A stretch of 44,056 nt of DNA from Nocardia amamiensis (lineage in GTDB: Bacteria > Actinomycetota > Actinomycetes > Mycobacteriales > Mycobacteriaceae). The notes below the pieces were generated by a model, which was not told the origin of the DNA, searched no databases, and was given only the letters and a program-made list of their open reading frames with translations. This document shows, piece after piece, positions 17,415 to 26,028 of the stretch. Every line of letters begins with the position of its first letter. Position 1 is the first letter of the stretch. The position numbers and the translations under genes are program-made. Location of the stretch: the NCBI RefSeq assembly GCF_015477605.1, contig NZ_JADLQX010000045.1, forward strand, positions 1 through 44,056, in the 5' to 3' direction.

Positions 17415-17930
17415 TCAGTGCCGAGCCGTGTCCTCCGGCGAGCTGGAGCGGTATTCGGCCTCGGCGAGCTCCTTCAGGTTCAGCAACTGCTTGCGCATCA
17501 TGATGACGTCACCGAGCGCCAGCGCGACGGCGATGGGTTTCGGTCCGCCGAAGCGAATCCGCGCCACCAACCTGGTCCCCGTTCCTTCGGGACGCACCGC
17601 ATAGGTGACGCAGATCTTGCCGGTGATCAGCGTGATATGCCGCCCGAGGACGAAGGAGTCCAGATCGAACTGGGACATGAACCGCTGTCCCACTGCCAAT
17701 TCGGTCAGCTGCGGATCGCGCAGGCGCGGGCTGGGCTTGCCGAAATTGTCCAGCAGATCGTAGCTGTAGGGAGCGATGCGCAATTGGCACAGCCAGGCGA
17801 AAACGAGCGCGGGCGGCGCGGCGATGCTGATCGCGCGATCGGCCTGAAAGCCGCCCGGCTGCCGGTCGTCGCACGGTAGCGGGGCCTCGCGCTCGGCTTC
17901 GGTCGCGCCCCATACCGCCCCGGGAATCAT
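17415..17930 (-). CDS. SRPBCC-family protein (START-like)
   Basis: This 171-residue protein shows the SRPBCC pattern: AISIAAPPALVFAWLCQL at the first strand and helix, a central ELAVGQRFMSQFDLDSFVLG, and a long C-terminal helix MMRKQLLNLKELAEAEYRSS. The fold holds hydrophobic ligands in a deep pocket. It begins with ATG overlapping the stop of the gene at 17927-18295 (ATGA), so the two make an operon divergent from a TetR regulator. A role in binding or modifying a lipophilic compound is plausible but unproven. Confidence 0.75.
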   Translation of the reverse strand: MIPGAVWGATEAEREAPLPCDDRQPGGFQADRAISIAAPPALVFAWLCQLRIAPYSYDLLDNFGKPSPRLRDPQLTELAVGQRFMSQFDLDSFVLGRHITLITGKICVTYAVRPEGTGTRLVARIRFGGPKPIAVALALGDVIMMRKQLLNLKELAEAEYRSSSPEDTARH

Positions 17931-18295
17931 GCCGCCGCCGCGATTCGGCGCAGCATCCAGCGCACGGTCATCCGGTGGCCGCCGGTGCCGATGACCAGCG
18001 CGCGATAGATCTTGCCGGGCAGCCCGGGGAACTCGGCGAAGCTACGCGCGCGGACACGCGTCCGGCTCGGACCCTCCTCGTCCAACTCGAAGACCAACTG
18101 ATACTTCGAGAACCAGTGCTCGCCCCGAATCGCCAAACGATGCGGCTCCTCCGCGGATTCCAGGGCGAATCCATTTCCCACCGATGATGGATCGTGCGGA
18201 TCTTTGCAGACCACTTTCAGCACCGCTTTCCACGCCCGATCCCGGTTCGCGTCGACCGATCTGGCATGCTCATCTATATAGGGCAACCGCTCCAT
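17927..18295 (-). CDS. SRPBCC/DUF2867-like small protein
   Basis: This 122-residue protein begins LPYIDEHARSVDANRDRAW, resembling the first strand and helix of SRPBCC or DUF2867 proteins. It continues with LAIRGEHWFSKYQLVFELDE and TRVRARSFAEFPGLPG, a beta-rich START-like pattern. The last third (YRALVIGTGGHRMTVRWML) is typical of the C-terminal helix. It is the first gene of a two-gene operon and lies only 21 bases from the TetR start codon on the other strand. No other in-frame start fits the N-terminal homology. Confidence 0.7.
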   Translation of the reverse strand: MERLPYIDEHARSVDANRDRAWKAVLKVVCKDPHDPSSVGNGFALESAEEPHRLAIRGEHWFSKYQLVFELDEEGPSRTRVRARSFAEFPGLPGKIYRALVIGTGGHRMTVRWMLRRIAAAA

Positions 18296-18316
18296 ATAGA
18301 AGGAACGTACTAGTAC
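18274..18316. promoter_or_regulatory. candidate TetR operator region
   Basis: CTATAT (18274-18279) and ATATAG (18294-18299) form an inverted repeat around a 14-base centre. A perfect 10-base palindrome, GTACTAGTAC, lies at 18307-18316, directly against the TetR ATG. With only 21 bases between start codons, control sites must overlap coding sequence. Either repeat could be the TetR site. Confidence 0.4.
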
Positions 18317-18910
18317 ATGGCCCCACCACGCAAGCACGACACCGACGTGATCCTCGACGCAGCACGCTCCCTGGTGCTCGCCGACGGACCCCGCGCGGCC
18401 AGCGTGTCGGCGATCGCCGAGGCCAGCGGCGCTCCAGTGGGCACGCTGTATCACCGCTTCGGCAACCGCAACGGTGTGCTCACCGCCGCGTGGTTGCGCG
18501 CGCTGCGGCGTTTCCAGGACCGCACCCTGGCCGCGGCCGAGGAGTCCGACCCGGTCGATGCCGGTGTCGCGATGGCGCGGGCCGCCCTGCGGTTCGGGCG
18601 CGAATTGCCCCAGGACGCGCGGCTTCTGCTCAACCTGCGGCCGAGCGATCTGCTCGACGGCGGCCCCGACGTGGAGTTCAACGCCACCTTGGCCGAGATG
18701 AACGCACCCTTGATCGAGCATCTGCGTCGCATCACGGACGCGTTGTTCGGCCGCGCAGGCGAGCGCGAGATCGACGCGGTCACCCGTGCGATAGTCGACC
18801 TTCCTTACGCGGCGCTGCGTCGCCACGCCCACGCCCCGTCGCTGCCCGGCTGGCTGGAAGACGACGTGACCGCCGCCGCTCGCACCCTGCTGACCTCCTA
18901 CCGGGGCTGA
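18317..18910 (+). CDS. TetR-family regulator
   Basis: This 197-residue protein has the TetR DNA-binding domain at about residues 8-55: VILDAARSLVLADGPRAAS, then VSAIAEASGAPVGTLYHRFG with the usual LYHRF at the end of the recognition helix. The rest is helical ligand-binding sequence. A ribosome-site-like AAGGAA lies 12 bases upstream of the ATG. Divergence from the two SRPBCC-type genes makes them its probable targets; proteins that hold hydrophobic molecules would fit a TetR that senses one. Confidence 0.9.
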   Translation: MAPPRKHDTDVILDAARSLVLADGPRAASVSAIAEASGAPVGTLYHRFGNRNGVLTAAWLRALRRFQDRTLAAAEESDPVDAGVAMARAALRFGRELPQDARLLLNLRPSDLLDGGPDVEFNATLAEMNAPLIEHLRRITDALFGRAGEREIDAVTRAIVDLPYAALRRHAHAPSLPGWLEDDVTAAARTLLTSYRG

Positions 18911-18929
18911 CCCCAGCTACTCCGGCGGC

Positions 18930-19580
18930 TCAACCGGTGATCAGCGCGGGCGTGAGTTCGTCGAGACCGGAGATCACCCGGCAGGCCAATCGCATGGCGT
19001 CGGGGGCAGGCGGGTATTCCGGTCGCGGGGCCGCGATGACGCGCATCCCCGCCGCATGCGCCGAGCGCAGCCCGTTGCTCGAATCCTCCACGGCCACACA
19101 GTCGGTGGGCCGCTGACGCAGGAACGTCGCGACCGTCAGGTACACGTCCGGCGCGGGCTTGCCCCGATCGACCTCCTCGGTGGAGAACGTGACGGTGAAG
19201 AACTCGATCAGACCGGTGCGGCCGAGCACGCTGTCGATCAGGGCACGCGGCGACGAGCTGGCCAGCCCGAGCGGCCAGTGCTCGCTGATCCGCTGCACGG
19301 CCTCGACGGCGCCCGGCAGCAGCGGGACGGCCTCGCCGTAGCGTTCGGCCATCCGCTCGACGACCTCACGGGCGACGGTCTCCGGCGACTCCCCGACGCC
19401 GAGTTCGCCGCTGAGGTACTCCGACCATTCACCGGTGCTCATCCCCATCAGCCGCCGCTGGGTGTCGGGCAGCCACTGACCACCCTTCTCCGCGACGTAC
19501 GCCCGCCGCACCCGCTCCCACACCGGCTCGGAGTCGATCAGGACGCCGTCCAAGTCGAAGACGACCGCCGTAATTCCCAT
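18930..19580 (-). CDS. HAD-family hydrolase (beta-phosphoglucomutase-like phosphatase)
   Basis: This 216-residue protein carries all four HAD motifs: VVFDLDGVLIDSEP (nucleophile Asp and acid/base Asp), LASSSPR, the Lys motif DRGKPAPDVY and VEDSSNGLRSAHAAG. The cap sequence between motifs I and II is the helical type of subfamily IA. Relatives remove phosphate from sugar phosphates or act as beta-phosphoglucomutase. ATG at 19580 is taken as start; a GTG two codons earlier has the purine-rich AAAGG just upstream and is a real alternative. It converges with the TetR gene. Confidence 0.88.
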   Translation of the reverse strand: MGITAVVFDLDGVLIDSEPVWERVRRAYVAEKGGQWLPDTQRRLMGMSTGEWSEYLSGELGVGESPETVAREVVERMAERYGEAVPLLPGAVEAVQRISEHWPLGLASSSPRALIDSVLGRTGLIEFFTVTFSTEEVDRGKPAPDVYLTVATFLRQRPTDCVAVEDSSNGLRSAHAAGMRVIAAPRPEYPPAPDAMRLACRVISGLDELTPALITG

Positions 19581-19868
19581 GCACACAAAGCCTTTCACCA
19601 GACGAAGACGTCGATCGACGCCGAATCCCGTACTCGACCGCCGGAACCACACCGGGTCACCAGCAGGTACGCGATAGCCGATCGCGTTCCAGCCTAGGCG
19701 GCTGCCTCTCCTTCGTTCGGCTGGCACGCGGTGACGACGGACCAGGTCCTGTCTCCCAATAGCCCGAGCTGTCCGGCCCCGCCGCGTGGGGCTGGTCGCG
19801 AATCATGTTCCCCGTGGCGACGCCGGCGAGTGATCGGTATCAGGCGTTGACAGACAAGCAGCGGGCTC

Positions 19869-20334
19869 CTACCCGATATCGACTACTCGGGCCCATGCGG
19901 GCGGCGCGTCCGGAACGTAATCGGGATCGTGTTCGCGCCAGGAAGCGGCGTGCTGCCGACGAAACAGGCCAAACCACCGTCCGGCACGGTGGCCGTCTGG
20001 TCGGCCAAGGTGTCTGGCCGTCGGTCAGGATCACGAGCACATCGGGGCGGTGTTGGGCTCGCAACGCCTTGGCGATGTCCGTGCGCAGGTCCGTGCCGCC
20101 GCCGCCAACCAGCGGAATTCGCCCGGCGCGACACAGCGGGTGCACGATCCTGGCCGCCGCGTCGCACGGCGGCACGGTGACCAGGTCGCGGCGGCCGCCC
20201 ACGGCACGGGAGCGCGACTCGACCACGCACAGGGCGTACACGGCAGTCGCCAGATAGGGCCGGGCCCTGGCGGCGTGCGATCGGGCGGCGAAGAGCTTGT
20301 CGCGGTCCAGTGTCCCCGGCACATTCGCGGTCAT
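19869..20334 (-). pseudogene. decayed DUF2201 (metallopeptidase-vWA) gene with internal deletion and frameshift
   Basis: The N-terminal part (TLDRDKLFAARSHAARARPY, followed by LATAVYALCVV) matches the start of DUF2201 proteins. It passes directly, at about 20233, into sequence from their C-terminal third: AVGGRRDLVTVPPCDAA, LVGGGGTDLR and DVLVILTDGQTPWP. The middle, which normally holds the HExxH peptidase motif and the first vWA metal site, is missing (about 250 residues by family length). Near 19970-19985 the frame shifts; the expected ending (GLFRRQHAASWREHDPDYVP, then APPAWARVVDIG) continues in another frame to a TAG at 19869-19871. Intact members are about 400 residues, and the partner MoxR-type ATPase gene is absent. 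Confidence 0.7.
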
Positions 20335-20507
20335 CGGCCTGCCTTCGCGGCGACACGCCCGGGGTGCCTGATCCGCTTCCCGAGACACCGATACCACTCC
20401 GGCGAGTTCCTCGTGGACGGCGATCGATTCGGCGCGCCGCGGGCGCATTTCCCCACACTCATCCCCCGCCCAGCGAGCATTCACCGGGCAACCGATAACG
20501 TGTTCTC

Positions 20508-21182
20508 ATGAACGAACCGCAGACCGGCGACGCGCTGCCGAGCAAGGAGCACCACGAGGGCGGTTTCCGCCCGATGCCGGAGCTCATCGCCGCCCACGAG
20601 GCCGCCAAGGACGACATCTCCCGCGGCGGGCCGCACTACGGCCAGTTCATCGAACAGGTCCGCGGCCTGATGGACCGGGTCCGCCTGGCCAGCCCCTCCG
20701 ACGACCTGGCAGTAGAGGCGATCGGCCTGCTCAAGCAGCTGAACGACAAACTCGACGACGCCCTCGTGGACGAATGGTCGACCCCGAACTGGACCCGCTT
20801 CGACCTGCCCGCCCGCGGCAACATCACCCTGCCACCGTTCGTCATCGACCATGTCGGCGAACGCGGCGTCGACGCCCGCGTCACCTTCCGCACCTACCAC
20901 CTCGGCGGCAACACCGCCGCCCACGGCGGCCAGATCGCCATCGCCTTCGACGACCTGCTCGGCATGGCCGCCGCCGTCCACGCCGGCGCGGTAACCAGAA
21001 CCGCCTCCCTCACCGTCGACTACCGCTCCATCACCCCGCTGAACACCGAACTGAAGGTGCGCACATGGGCCGAACGCCAAGAGGGACGCAAAGTCTACGT
21101 TCGCGCCACCTTGCACGACGGCGAGCGCCTGTGCGCCGAGGCGAACGGCCTGTTCATCGTCCTCAAACCTGGTCAACCCTGA
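20508..21182 (+). CDS. PaaI-type hotdog-fold thioesterase
   Basis: This 224-residue protein has the PaaI/YiiD-like hotdog core in its C-terminal two thirds: FRTYHLGGNTAAHGGQIAIA, then FDDLLGMAAAVHAGA (with HGG in the active-site helix), TASLTVDYRSITPLNTELKV and ERLCAEANGLFIVL. Such enzymes hydrolyse acyl-CoA thioesters. The N-terminal 85 residues are helical and acidic, a layout seen in actinobacterial members. No ribosome site is visible; TAACGT at 20493-20498 suggests a near-leaderless message. It stands alone in the local order. Confidence 0.87.
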   Translation: MNEPQTGDALPSKEHHEGGFRPMPELIAAHEAAKDDISRGGPHYGQFIEQVRGLMDRVRLASPSDDLAVEAIGLLKQLNDKLDDALVDEWSTPNWTRFDLPARGNITLPPFVIDHVGERGVDARVTFRTYHLGGNTAAHGGQIAIAFDDLLGMAAAVHAGAVTRTASLTVDYRSITPLNTELKVRTWAERQEGRKVYVRATLHDGERLCAEANGLFIVLKPGQP

Positions 21183-21234
21183 CTGGTCTCGGAGGACCAT
21201 TTCGTCGGATGACCGCCGGTTAGGAGTCTCCCAC

Positions 21235-21996
21235 CTACTTCATCAGTCTCAGCAGGCCGAGTTGCGGTTCGAGTGCGCCGTCCTGGCCGAGCGCCAGGAA
21301 ATCTGCCTCTACAGCCGAGCGCTCGAGCTTCCCAGCGCGTACCGCGCCGTAGCGGACGAACGACCAGAGGAAGACATCGAGATTGTCGAAGCGGGTGCCG
21401 CCTTCGAGCACCTCCTCCTCGTGAAACCACACCGCCACTTGTCCATTGGTGAGTACGACATACAGATTGCCGCCCCCGTCCGCACCGATCGAGTAGACAT
21501 CCTCGTCGGTGAGCTCTGTCGTGTAATCCGAATCGACGATGCCGCAGTCGTTTCCGGCGAAATCGAACCCATAGGACCAGTCGAAGATGTCCAAGAACTG
21601 CGGCAACCGGCCCGAGCGCACCCGGCGGTCCAGCGCGGCCAGCGCCGCAGCGTCCGCGGGAGCCAGACGCGCGAGAAACGGCGCCACCGGCCGGGTCTGC
21701 TCGGGAAGCTGGACGGGTGCGGTATCAGGGAACCAACGCGCCAGGTCGGTGTCGAGGTCGCGATCGGTGTAGCCAACCAGGTCGGCGAGGGTGAGCGTCA
21801 CGCGAAGATTGTAGAAGTAGCTCAGCACATGCCGTACTGCCGATAGACGAGAACCTCCGCTGCGCAAAACATCCGGAAAGCGGTATACCACTCTGTCAGC
21901 AATGTTCACCCGGCACTGGCCGTGAGACGAGAGCCGATGCGGCCCAGGGCATCCTGTAATACCGAATACCGTGCATGGCGGTGCTTCGTTTGTCAC
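21235..21996 (-). CDS. Uncharacterised protein, possibly SUKH (SMI1/KNR4)-like
   Basis: This 253-residue protein has no signal peptide or membrane segment. The segment SIGADGGGNLYVVL, then TNGQVAVWFHEEEVLEGG and NLDVFLWSFVRYG resembles the core of SUKH proteins, where a GGGN-(L/F)-Y motif precedes strands ending in a DxF helix. SUKH proteins often act as immunity proteins against secreted or contact-dependent toxins. No toxin gene is beside it. The GTG at 21996 gives a Cys- and Pro-rich N-terminus that may not be translated; a start further in is possible. The family call is tentative. Confidence 0.5.
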   Translation of the reverse strand: MTNEAPPCTVFGITGCPGPHRLSSHGQCRVNIADRVVYRFPDVLRSGGSRLSAVRHVLSYFYNLRVTLTLADLVGYTDRDLDTDLARWFPDTAPVQLPEQTRPVAPFLARLAPADAAALAALDRRVRSGRLPQFLDIFDWSYGFDFAGNDCGIVDSDYTTELTDEDVYSIGADGGGNLYVVLTNGQVAVWFHEEEVLEGGTRFDNLDVFLWSFVRYGAVRAGKLERSAVEADFLALGQDGALEPQLGLLRLMK

Positions 21997-22104
21997 CCGA
22001 TGTTGGCGCAGTGACTGCTGGTATCGGGCAGGTTACTGGCCCTGAAGCGAGGTACGCGGGCGCATGGCCTTGGATCGACCGTGGCTGCCCAGTCTTCTGG
22101 TGAT

Positions 22105-22866
22105 TCACTTCATGGGCCGAGACGACCTCCGTCCGGCCGCCTCGACCACCGCGTCCGCGGCTCGCTCCGCTCTCTCGCGGTGCTTCGGGCCGGCCCGGAA
22201 CGCGATGATCGAGAACATGGCCAACAGGAACCCGATCAGGATGAATTCGAGCACGTACACCGTCCGATCCAGGCCAGTCCATGTGCTGGTGGCGTCCTCG
22301 TTCCACACGCCATCGATCCCTAGTCCCACGACCGCGGAGCTGAAGCCGAAAACTACCGCGGCAGCCAACACGTAATAGCCCTTCAGGAACCAGCTGTGCC
22401 ATTTGTTCGCCCGGTCGGTGTTGTAGAGCAGTTCAGTGGAATGCAGCCCCAAAGCCACATGGCGCAGGTCGACGCCCTTGCCCTCGCGGAAGTGCCGGGG
22501 ATCCAGCTCAGGCTTACCGCCATCGGGATGGTGGGCCGGAACGTAGGCCGACAGCGCTGGGTAGAGAAGCCGCTCCAACGTCCTGCCCGAGGTGGCGCGA
22601 AGCCCCTGGTTGTAGCCATGGATGGTGTAGGTGAGCAGCAACAGCAGCGCGGGAATCGGGAGTGCTGTGAGGATGATTGGTGCATCGACCTCGTTCTTGC
22701 CGATCAAGGTCGTCACCACACCTAGGTAAGCCATGAGTGCAACGACCTGTGCGAAACCAGAATTCATCATGGCCGCCGAATCGGAACGCTCTGCGGCATA
22801 CATCCCCAGCAACACCTTCAGCGCATCCTCATCTGGTTGCGCCGCAGACGATTTCCACTCCGCCAT
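22105..22866 (-). CDS. Four-helix integral membrane protein of unknown function
   Basis: This 253-residue protein starts MAEWKSSAAQPDEDALKVLL. It has four hydrophobic helices: about 40-58 (FAQVVALMAYLGVVTTLIG), 65-85 (ILTALPIPALLLLLTYTI), 165-185 (YYVLAAAVVFGFSSAVVGL) and 207-228 (VYVLEFILIGFLLAMFSIIAF). Between helices 2 and 3 lies a soluble loop of about 80 residues with HFREGKGVDLRH. I do not recognise a family. The C-terminus is Arg/Ala-rich and should be cytoplasmic. It lies between an orphan soluble gene and a long stretch without genes. Confidence 0.65.
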   Translation of the reverse strand: MAEWKSSAAQPDEDALKVLLGMYAAERSDSAAMMNSGFAQVVALMAYLGVVTTLIGKNEVDAPIILTALPIPALLLLLTYTIHGYNQGLRATSGRTLERLLYPALSAYVPAHHPDGGKPELDPRHFREGKGVDLRHVALGLHSTELLYNTDRANKWHSWFLKGYYVLAAAVVFGFSSAVVGLGIDGVWNEDATSTWTGLDRTVYVLEFILIGFLLAMFSIIAFRAGPKHRERAERAADAVVEAAGRRSSRPMK

Positions 22867-23462
22867 GAGCAAAGTATTCACCGTCGTTGAGCCTGCGGGG
22901 TGGCAATCGGGTGTCGCCGGTCGAGCGAAGCCGGTCAGCAGTGAGATCAGCGATCGGTCCGCAGGGCCTCCCCCAGGCAAGTCGCTGCCCACCGAATCGA
23001 TCCGGTAACGGCGCGAGGCGCGCGCCGTTCGAAGCGGCCACGGAGCACCCTCGAACCTCCACGGCGAAGTCCATCTCGGCATCGGCAACGCTCTGCAATG
23101 CCGCATAGCGCGCTGCTCGAACCAGCCGGCGCGGGGGCGACCTTCAGGTGGCTGAATCTATTCGAGGCCGACCCGAACACACCGCTGCATGACGATGACC
23201 GTGCAGCGGCCCCTTGCTCGGAGACCGACTTGGCTACTCTGCGGCTTTGTCGGTGCTCGATTGTGTAATGAGCCATCGACCAGGCGTTTCGAGGTTGTTG
23301 GCAGTCATCTCGTCGAGAGAACCACGTCCAGGATCCCGGTCGCCGACTGGCCCGCGACCTGTGGGTTCGTGCTGAAACCTGGGATCGGTAGGTGGCGCGG
23401 GCGGCATCTACTTACCCCATGACATCTTCTCAACCTCCTAGAACCAACCGCGGTCCGCCGGC
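22867..23462. other. 596-base stretch without a supported gene
   Basis: Open frames here are short, Arg/Ala/Ser-rich and lack ribosome sites or any pattern I recognise. No clear inverted repeat, tRNA or terminator was seen. A degraded gene cannot be excluded. The right end should hold the promoter of the DUF4870 gene. Confidence 0.4.
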
Positions 23463-23816
23463 TTGGACAAAAAGACCAGCGCGATCCTGTCGTACGCGCT
23501 GGGGTGGCTCACCGGAATCATCTTCCTATTTGTCGGAAAGAACGATCCCGATGTGAAATTTCATGCCTCGCAATCGATCGTCTTCTTCGGGGCGGTCTCG
23601 GTGGTCAATATTGTTCTGAGCATCGTCGGCTCGCTACTCGGAGTCCTGGGGATCATCTTCAGCCTCGCCGGACTCGCGGTAGCGGTCTTCGCAGTCGTCG
23701 TCTGGATCATGGCCATGGTCCAGGCGAATAACACCGGCGGTGTACGCACAGAGCTTCCCATTGTCGGAAAATTCACTGCCCCATATGCCGATCAGCTGGC
23801 CAACTCGGTCAAGTAG
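23463..23816 (+). CDS. DUF4870-family small membrane protein, N-terminus uncertain
   Basis: This protein of about 117 residues has the DUF4870 pattern: SAILSYALGWLTGIIFLFVG, DPDVKFHASQSIVFFG and two further hydrophobic helices (VVNIVLSIVGSLLGVLGIIF, then AVAVFAVVVWIMAMVQA). In frame only a TTG at 23463 can start it, without a ribosome site. An ATG at 23419 in another frame encodes MTSSQPPRTNRGPP, exactly the Pro-rich leader expected for the family. One added G near 23460 would join the two into PPGLDKKTSA. So either a one-base frameshift or a sequence error splits the gene, or the start is TTG. The function of the family is not well established. Confidence 0.75.
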   Translation: MDKKTSAILSYALGWLTGIIFLFVGKNDPDVKFHASQSIVFFGAVSVVNIVLSIVGSLLGVLGIIFSLAGLAVAVFAVVVWIMAMVQANNTGGVRTELPIVGKFTAPYADQLANSVK

Positions 23817-23902
23817 CGGCACGTTCGAAGTCCCCGGCGGGATTTCGTAATCGCGGATGCTGTCGGCACCCCAGCCGGCGGCCAGATGCGACAGTCCGAA
23901 GA

Positions 23903-23933
23903 CCAACGGCCCGAGGCTATCTCGGGCCGTTGG
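23903..23933 (+). terminator. strong stem-loop terminator
   Basis: CCAACGGCCCGAG (23903-23915), loop GCTAT, and CTCGGGCCGTTGG (23921-23933) form a perfect 13-pair stem 86 bases after the DUF4870 stop. There is no T-run, as is common in high-GC actinobacteria. It separates this gene from the hydrolase that follows. Confidence 0.7.
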
Positions 23934-24037
23934 CGTCCGCGCGGTACGTCCGATAATGGCGATGTGCGAGCAATACCGGGCAACCTCCGGTGACAATGTC
24001 ATCAGCCGCGCTGGTTGGCAACAGGATCTGGGGCGAA

Positions 24038-24769
24038 ATGCAATCGATGGTGGTCCCGGCCGATGATGGGGCTTTGCTGCACGTCGGTGTCACGGGGCGT
24101 GGACCGGATGTCGTCGTCTTGTCCGGTGGACCAGGCTGCGTGCACTACCTCGAGCATGAGCGGTTGGCGCCTCGCGGGATGCGGTCCTGGTATCCCGAAC
24201 CCCGGGGTGTCGGACGCTCCCAGGGCGGCCCGCACGACCTCGGCCAGGCAGTGGCCGATCTCGAGGCGGTGCGGCGCGCCGCAGGTGCCGACAGTTGGGT
24301 GGTGCTGGGCCATTCCTGGGGTTCGGATCTGGCGGTGCGCTACGCGCTGGACCATCCTGACCGTGTTCGATCCGTGGTCGGCGTCGCCGGGCACGGATTG
24401 CACAAAGACCGCACTTGGTCCCAGGCATACGAGTCCGCGCGGCATCTGGAAGCCGACCTCGGGATCCACTGGGAGCCAGGCGTTCACGCGGCACTGAACG
24501 AGTCGTTCGTGCAGTGGATCCACGAACCCGACCTGCTCCGGCGACTGGCCGACACCACCGTCCCCATGACATTCATCGCCGCGCAGCACGACATCCGCCC
24601 CTCATGGCCGCTGCGGCAACTCGCCACCCTGGTCCCACACGGCGAGTTCGACGAGCTGCCCGGCGTCGCCCACAACTTTTGGTCAACCGATCCACATCTA
24701 TGGGTCGACGTCGTCACCGACACCTGTGTGGCACCGAGCGCAACCTCCGCGGCACCGCCGAGGTCTTAA
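24038..24769 (+). CDS. Alpha/beta hydrolase (proline iminopeptidase-like)
   Basis: This 243-residue protein has the oxyanion motif VLSGGPGCVHYLEH, EPRGVGRSQGG typical of the proline iminopeptidase-like branch, and the nucleophile elbow LGHSWGSDLAVRYA with catalytic Ser. The late acid and base are likely the Asp in AAQHDIRPSWPL and the His in LPGVAHNFW. The ATG at 24038 has a GGGGCGA ribosome site; GTG at 23990 and ATG at 23996 would add 14-16 residues. There is no signal peptide. Substrate is unknown: peptides with N-terminal proline or small esters are possible. Confidence 0.85.
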   Translation: MQSMVVPADDGALLHVGVTGRGPDVVVLSGGPGCVHYLEHERLAPRGMRSWYPEPRGVGRSQGGPHDLGQAVADLEAVRRAAGADSWVVLGHSWGSDLAVRYALDHPDRVRSVVGVAGHGLHKDRTWSQAYESARHLEADLGIHWEPGVHAALNESFVQWIHEPDLLRRLADTTVPMTFIAAQHDIRPSWPLRQLATLVPHGEFDELPGVAHNFWSTDPHLWVDVVTDTCVAPSATSAAPPRS

Positions 24770-24963
24770 TCTCTGTGTCTCTTCGCAGGGAAGCCGCGTC
24801 CGCTCATGCCGCTGGTCGAAGCGGCCAGCACGGGGTGCCGGAAGATCGACGGGCAGAGCGCCGGACAGCCGCCTGGCAGTGCACGCTGATGCCAAGGAGC
24901 GGGCACCAGCTCACCGCTGTTGCGCTGAGCTCGGGCACGGTCGGCATCGGCGCATGGTACGAG

Positions 24964-26028
24964 TCAGCTCGTGATCGCCTCGTACGCGGCCAGCAGCACG
25001 CCGAGCGACCGGTCGTAGCCGCGGTTCCAGAGCATCTGGTTCGTCACATACGACACCGTCATTCGATGGTCGAAGTCGACGAGCACCAGCGAGCCGCCCC
25101 ATCCACCCCACGAACACGTGCGGTTCTCCAACCGGTACCCCAGACCCCACCGGATCGGATAGTCCAGGATGCAGTCGGTGCCGCGGAACTGTTCGTCGAA
25201 CACGCGCTCGCACCCGTCCGCTGACAGCAGCCGCACCCCGCCGACGGTGCCACCGCAGGCCAGCAGCGACTGCACAGCGGCGACCGAGCGGGCATTGCCG
25301 TGACCGTTCACGGCGGGGATCTCGGCGCGCCGCCAATGCACCGTGTTCGCGTCGGACACCCCGACCGTGAATCCCGGCGGTTTGTCCCCTTCGGGCGCGG
25401 GGAGCAGCGTGGCGACGCGCCGGTCGTGCTCGGCGGCGAGCCCGATATGGAAGTCGGCGCCCAGCGGCCCGGCCACCTCATCGGCGAAGAACGTGCCGAC
25501 ACTGCGCCCGGTCACCCGGGCGATGACCTCACCAACCAGGAACCCGAAGGTGACCGCGTGATATCCGCCCGCGGCGCCCGGTGCCCACCGCGGTGGCTGC
25601 GCGGCCAGCCGTGCAGTGACCATCGGCCACTCGTACAAGTCAGCGGCCGTCACCGGATCGTCCCAGACCGCCAGGCCCGCCGTATGACCCAGCAAATGCC
25701 GAACCCGCACATCCTGTTTTCCTGCGGCCGCGAACTCCGGCCAGTAGACCGCGACCGGCGCGTCCAGATCGATGTCGCCGCGATCGGCCAGGATCAGCGC
25801 ACACAGCGCCACCATCGTCTTGGTCGTCGACCACACGGTGACGATGGTGTCGCGCTCCCACGCGACGGTGCCGGCGGCGTCGGCGTATCCGCCCCAGATA
25901 TCGACCACCGGCGCACCGTCCACGAACACCGCCGCCGCCGCGCCGCCAGCGTCGGAGTCCAGCGAGGCCGCCAGCGCCTCGGCGACCGCGCCGAATCGGT
26001 CATCACACCAGCCTTCGATCTGCGCCAC
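24964..26028 (-). CDS. Class C beta-lactamase-like serine hydrolase
   Basis: This 354-residue protein has the SxxK nucleophile motif WSTTK (S67, K70), the second motif as YHA in GGYHAVTFGFLVGEV where AmpC has YxN, and HG in VNGHGNARSVAAV. This matches the EstB-type carboxylesterases rather than true beta-lactamases. No signal peptide is present, so it should act in the cytoplasm, which also argues against a role in antibiotic defence. The start is GTG at 26028. It converges with the alpha/beta hydrolase gene across 194 bases in which no gene is supported. Confidence 0.87.
   Translation of the reverse strand: MAQIEGWCDDRFGAVAEALAASLDSDAGGAAAAVFVDGAPVVDIWGGYADAAGTVAWERDTIVTVWSTTKTMVALCALILADRGDIDLDAPVAVYWPEFAAAGKQDVRVRHLLGHTAGLAVWDDPVTAADLYEWPMVTARLAAQPPRWAPGAAGGYHAVTFGFLVGEVIARVTGRSVGTFFADEVAGPLGADFHIGLAAEHDRRVATLLPAPEGDKPPGFTVGVSDANTVHWRRAEIPAVNGHGNARSVAAVQSLLACGGTVGGVRLLSADGCERVFDEQFRGTDCILDYPIRWGLGYRLENRTCSWGGWGGSLVLVDFDHRMTVSYVTNQMLWNRGYDRSLGVLLAAYEAITS

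Noticed and set aside
24964..26028. Antibiotic-resistance beta-lactamase
   Set aside because: No signal peptide and YHA in place of YxN; EstB-type esterase is the better reading.
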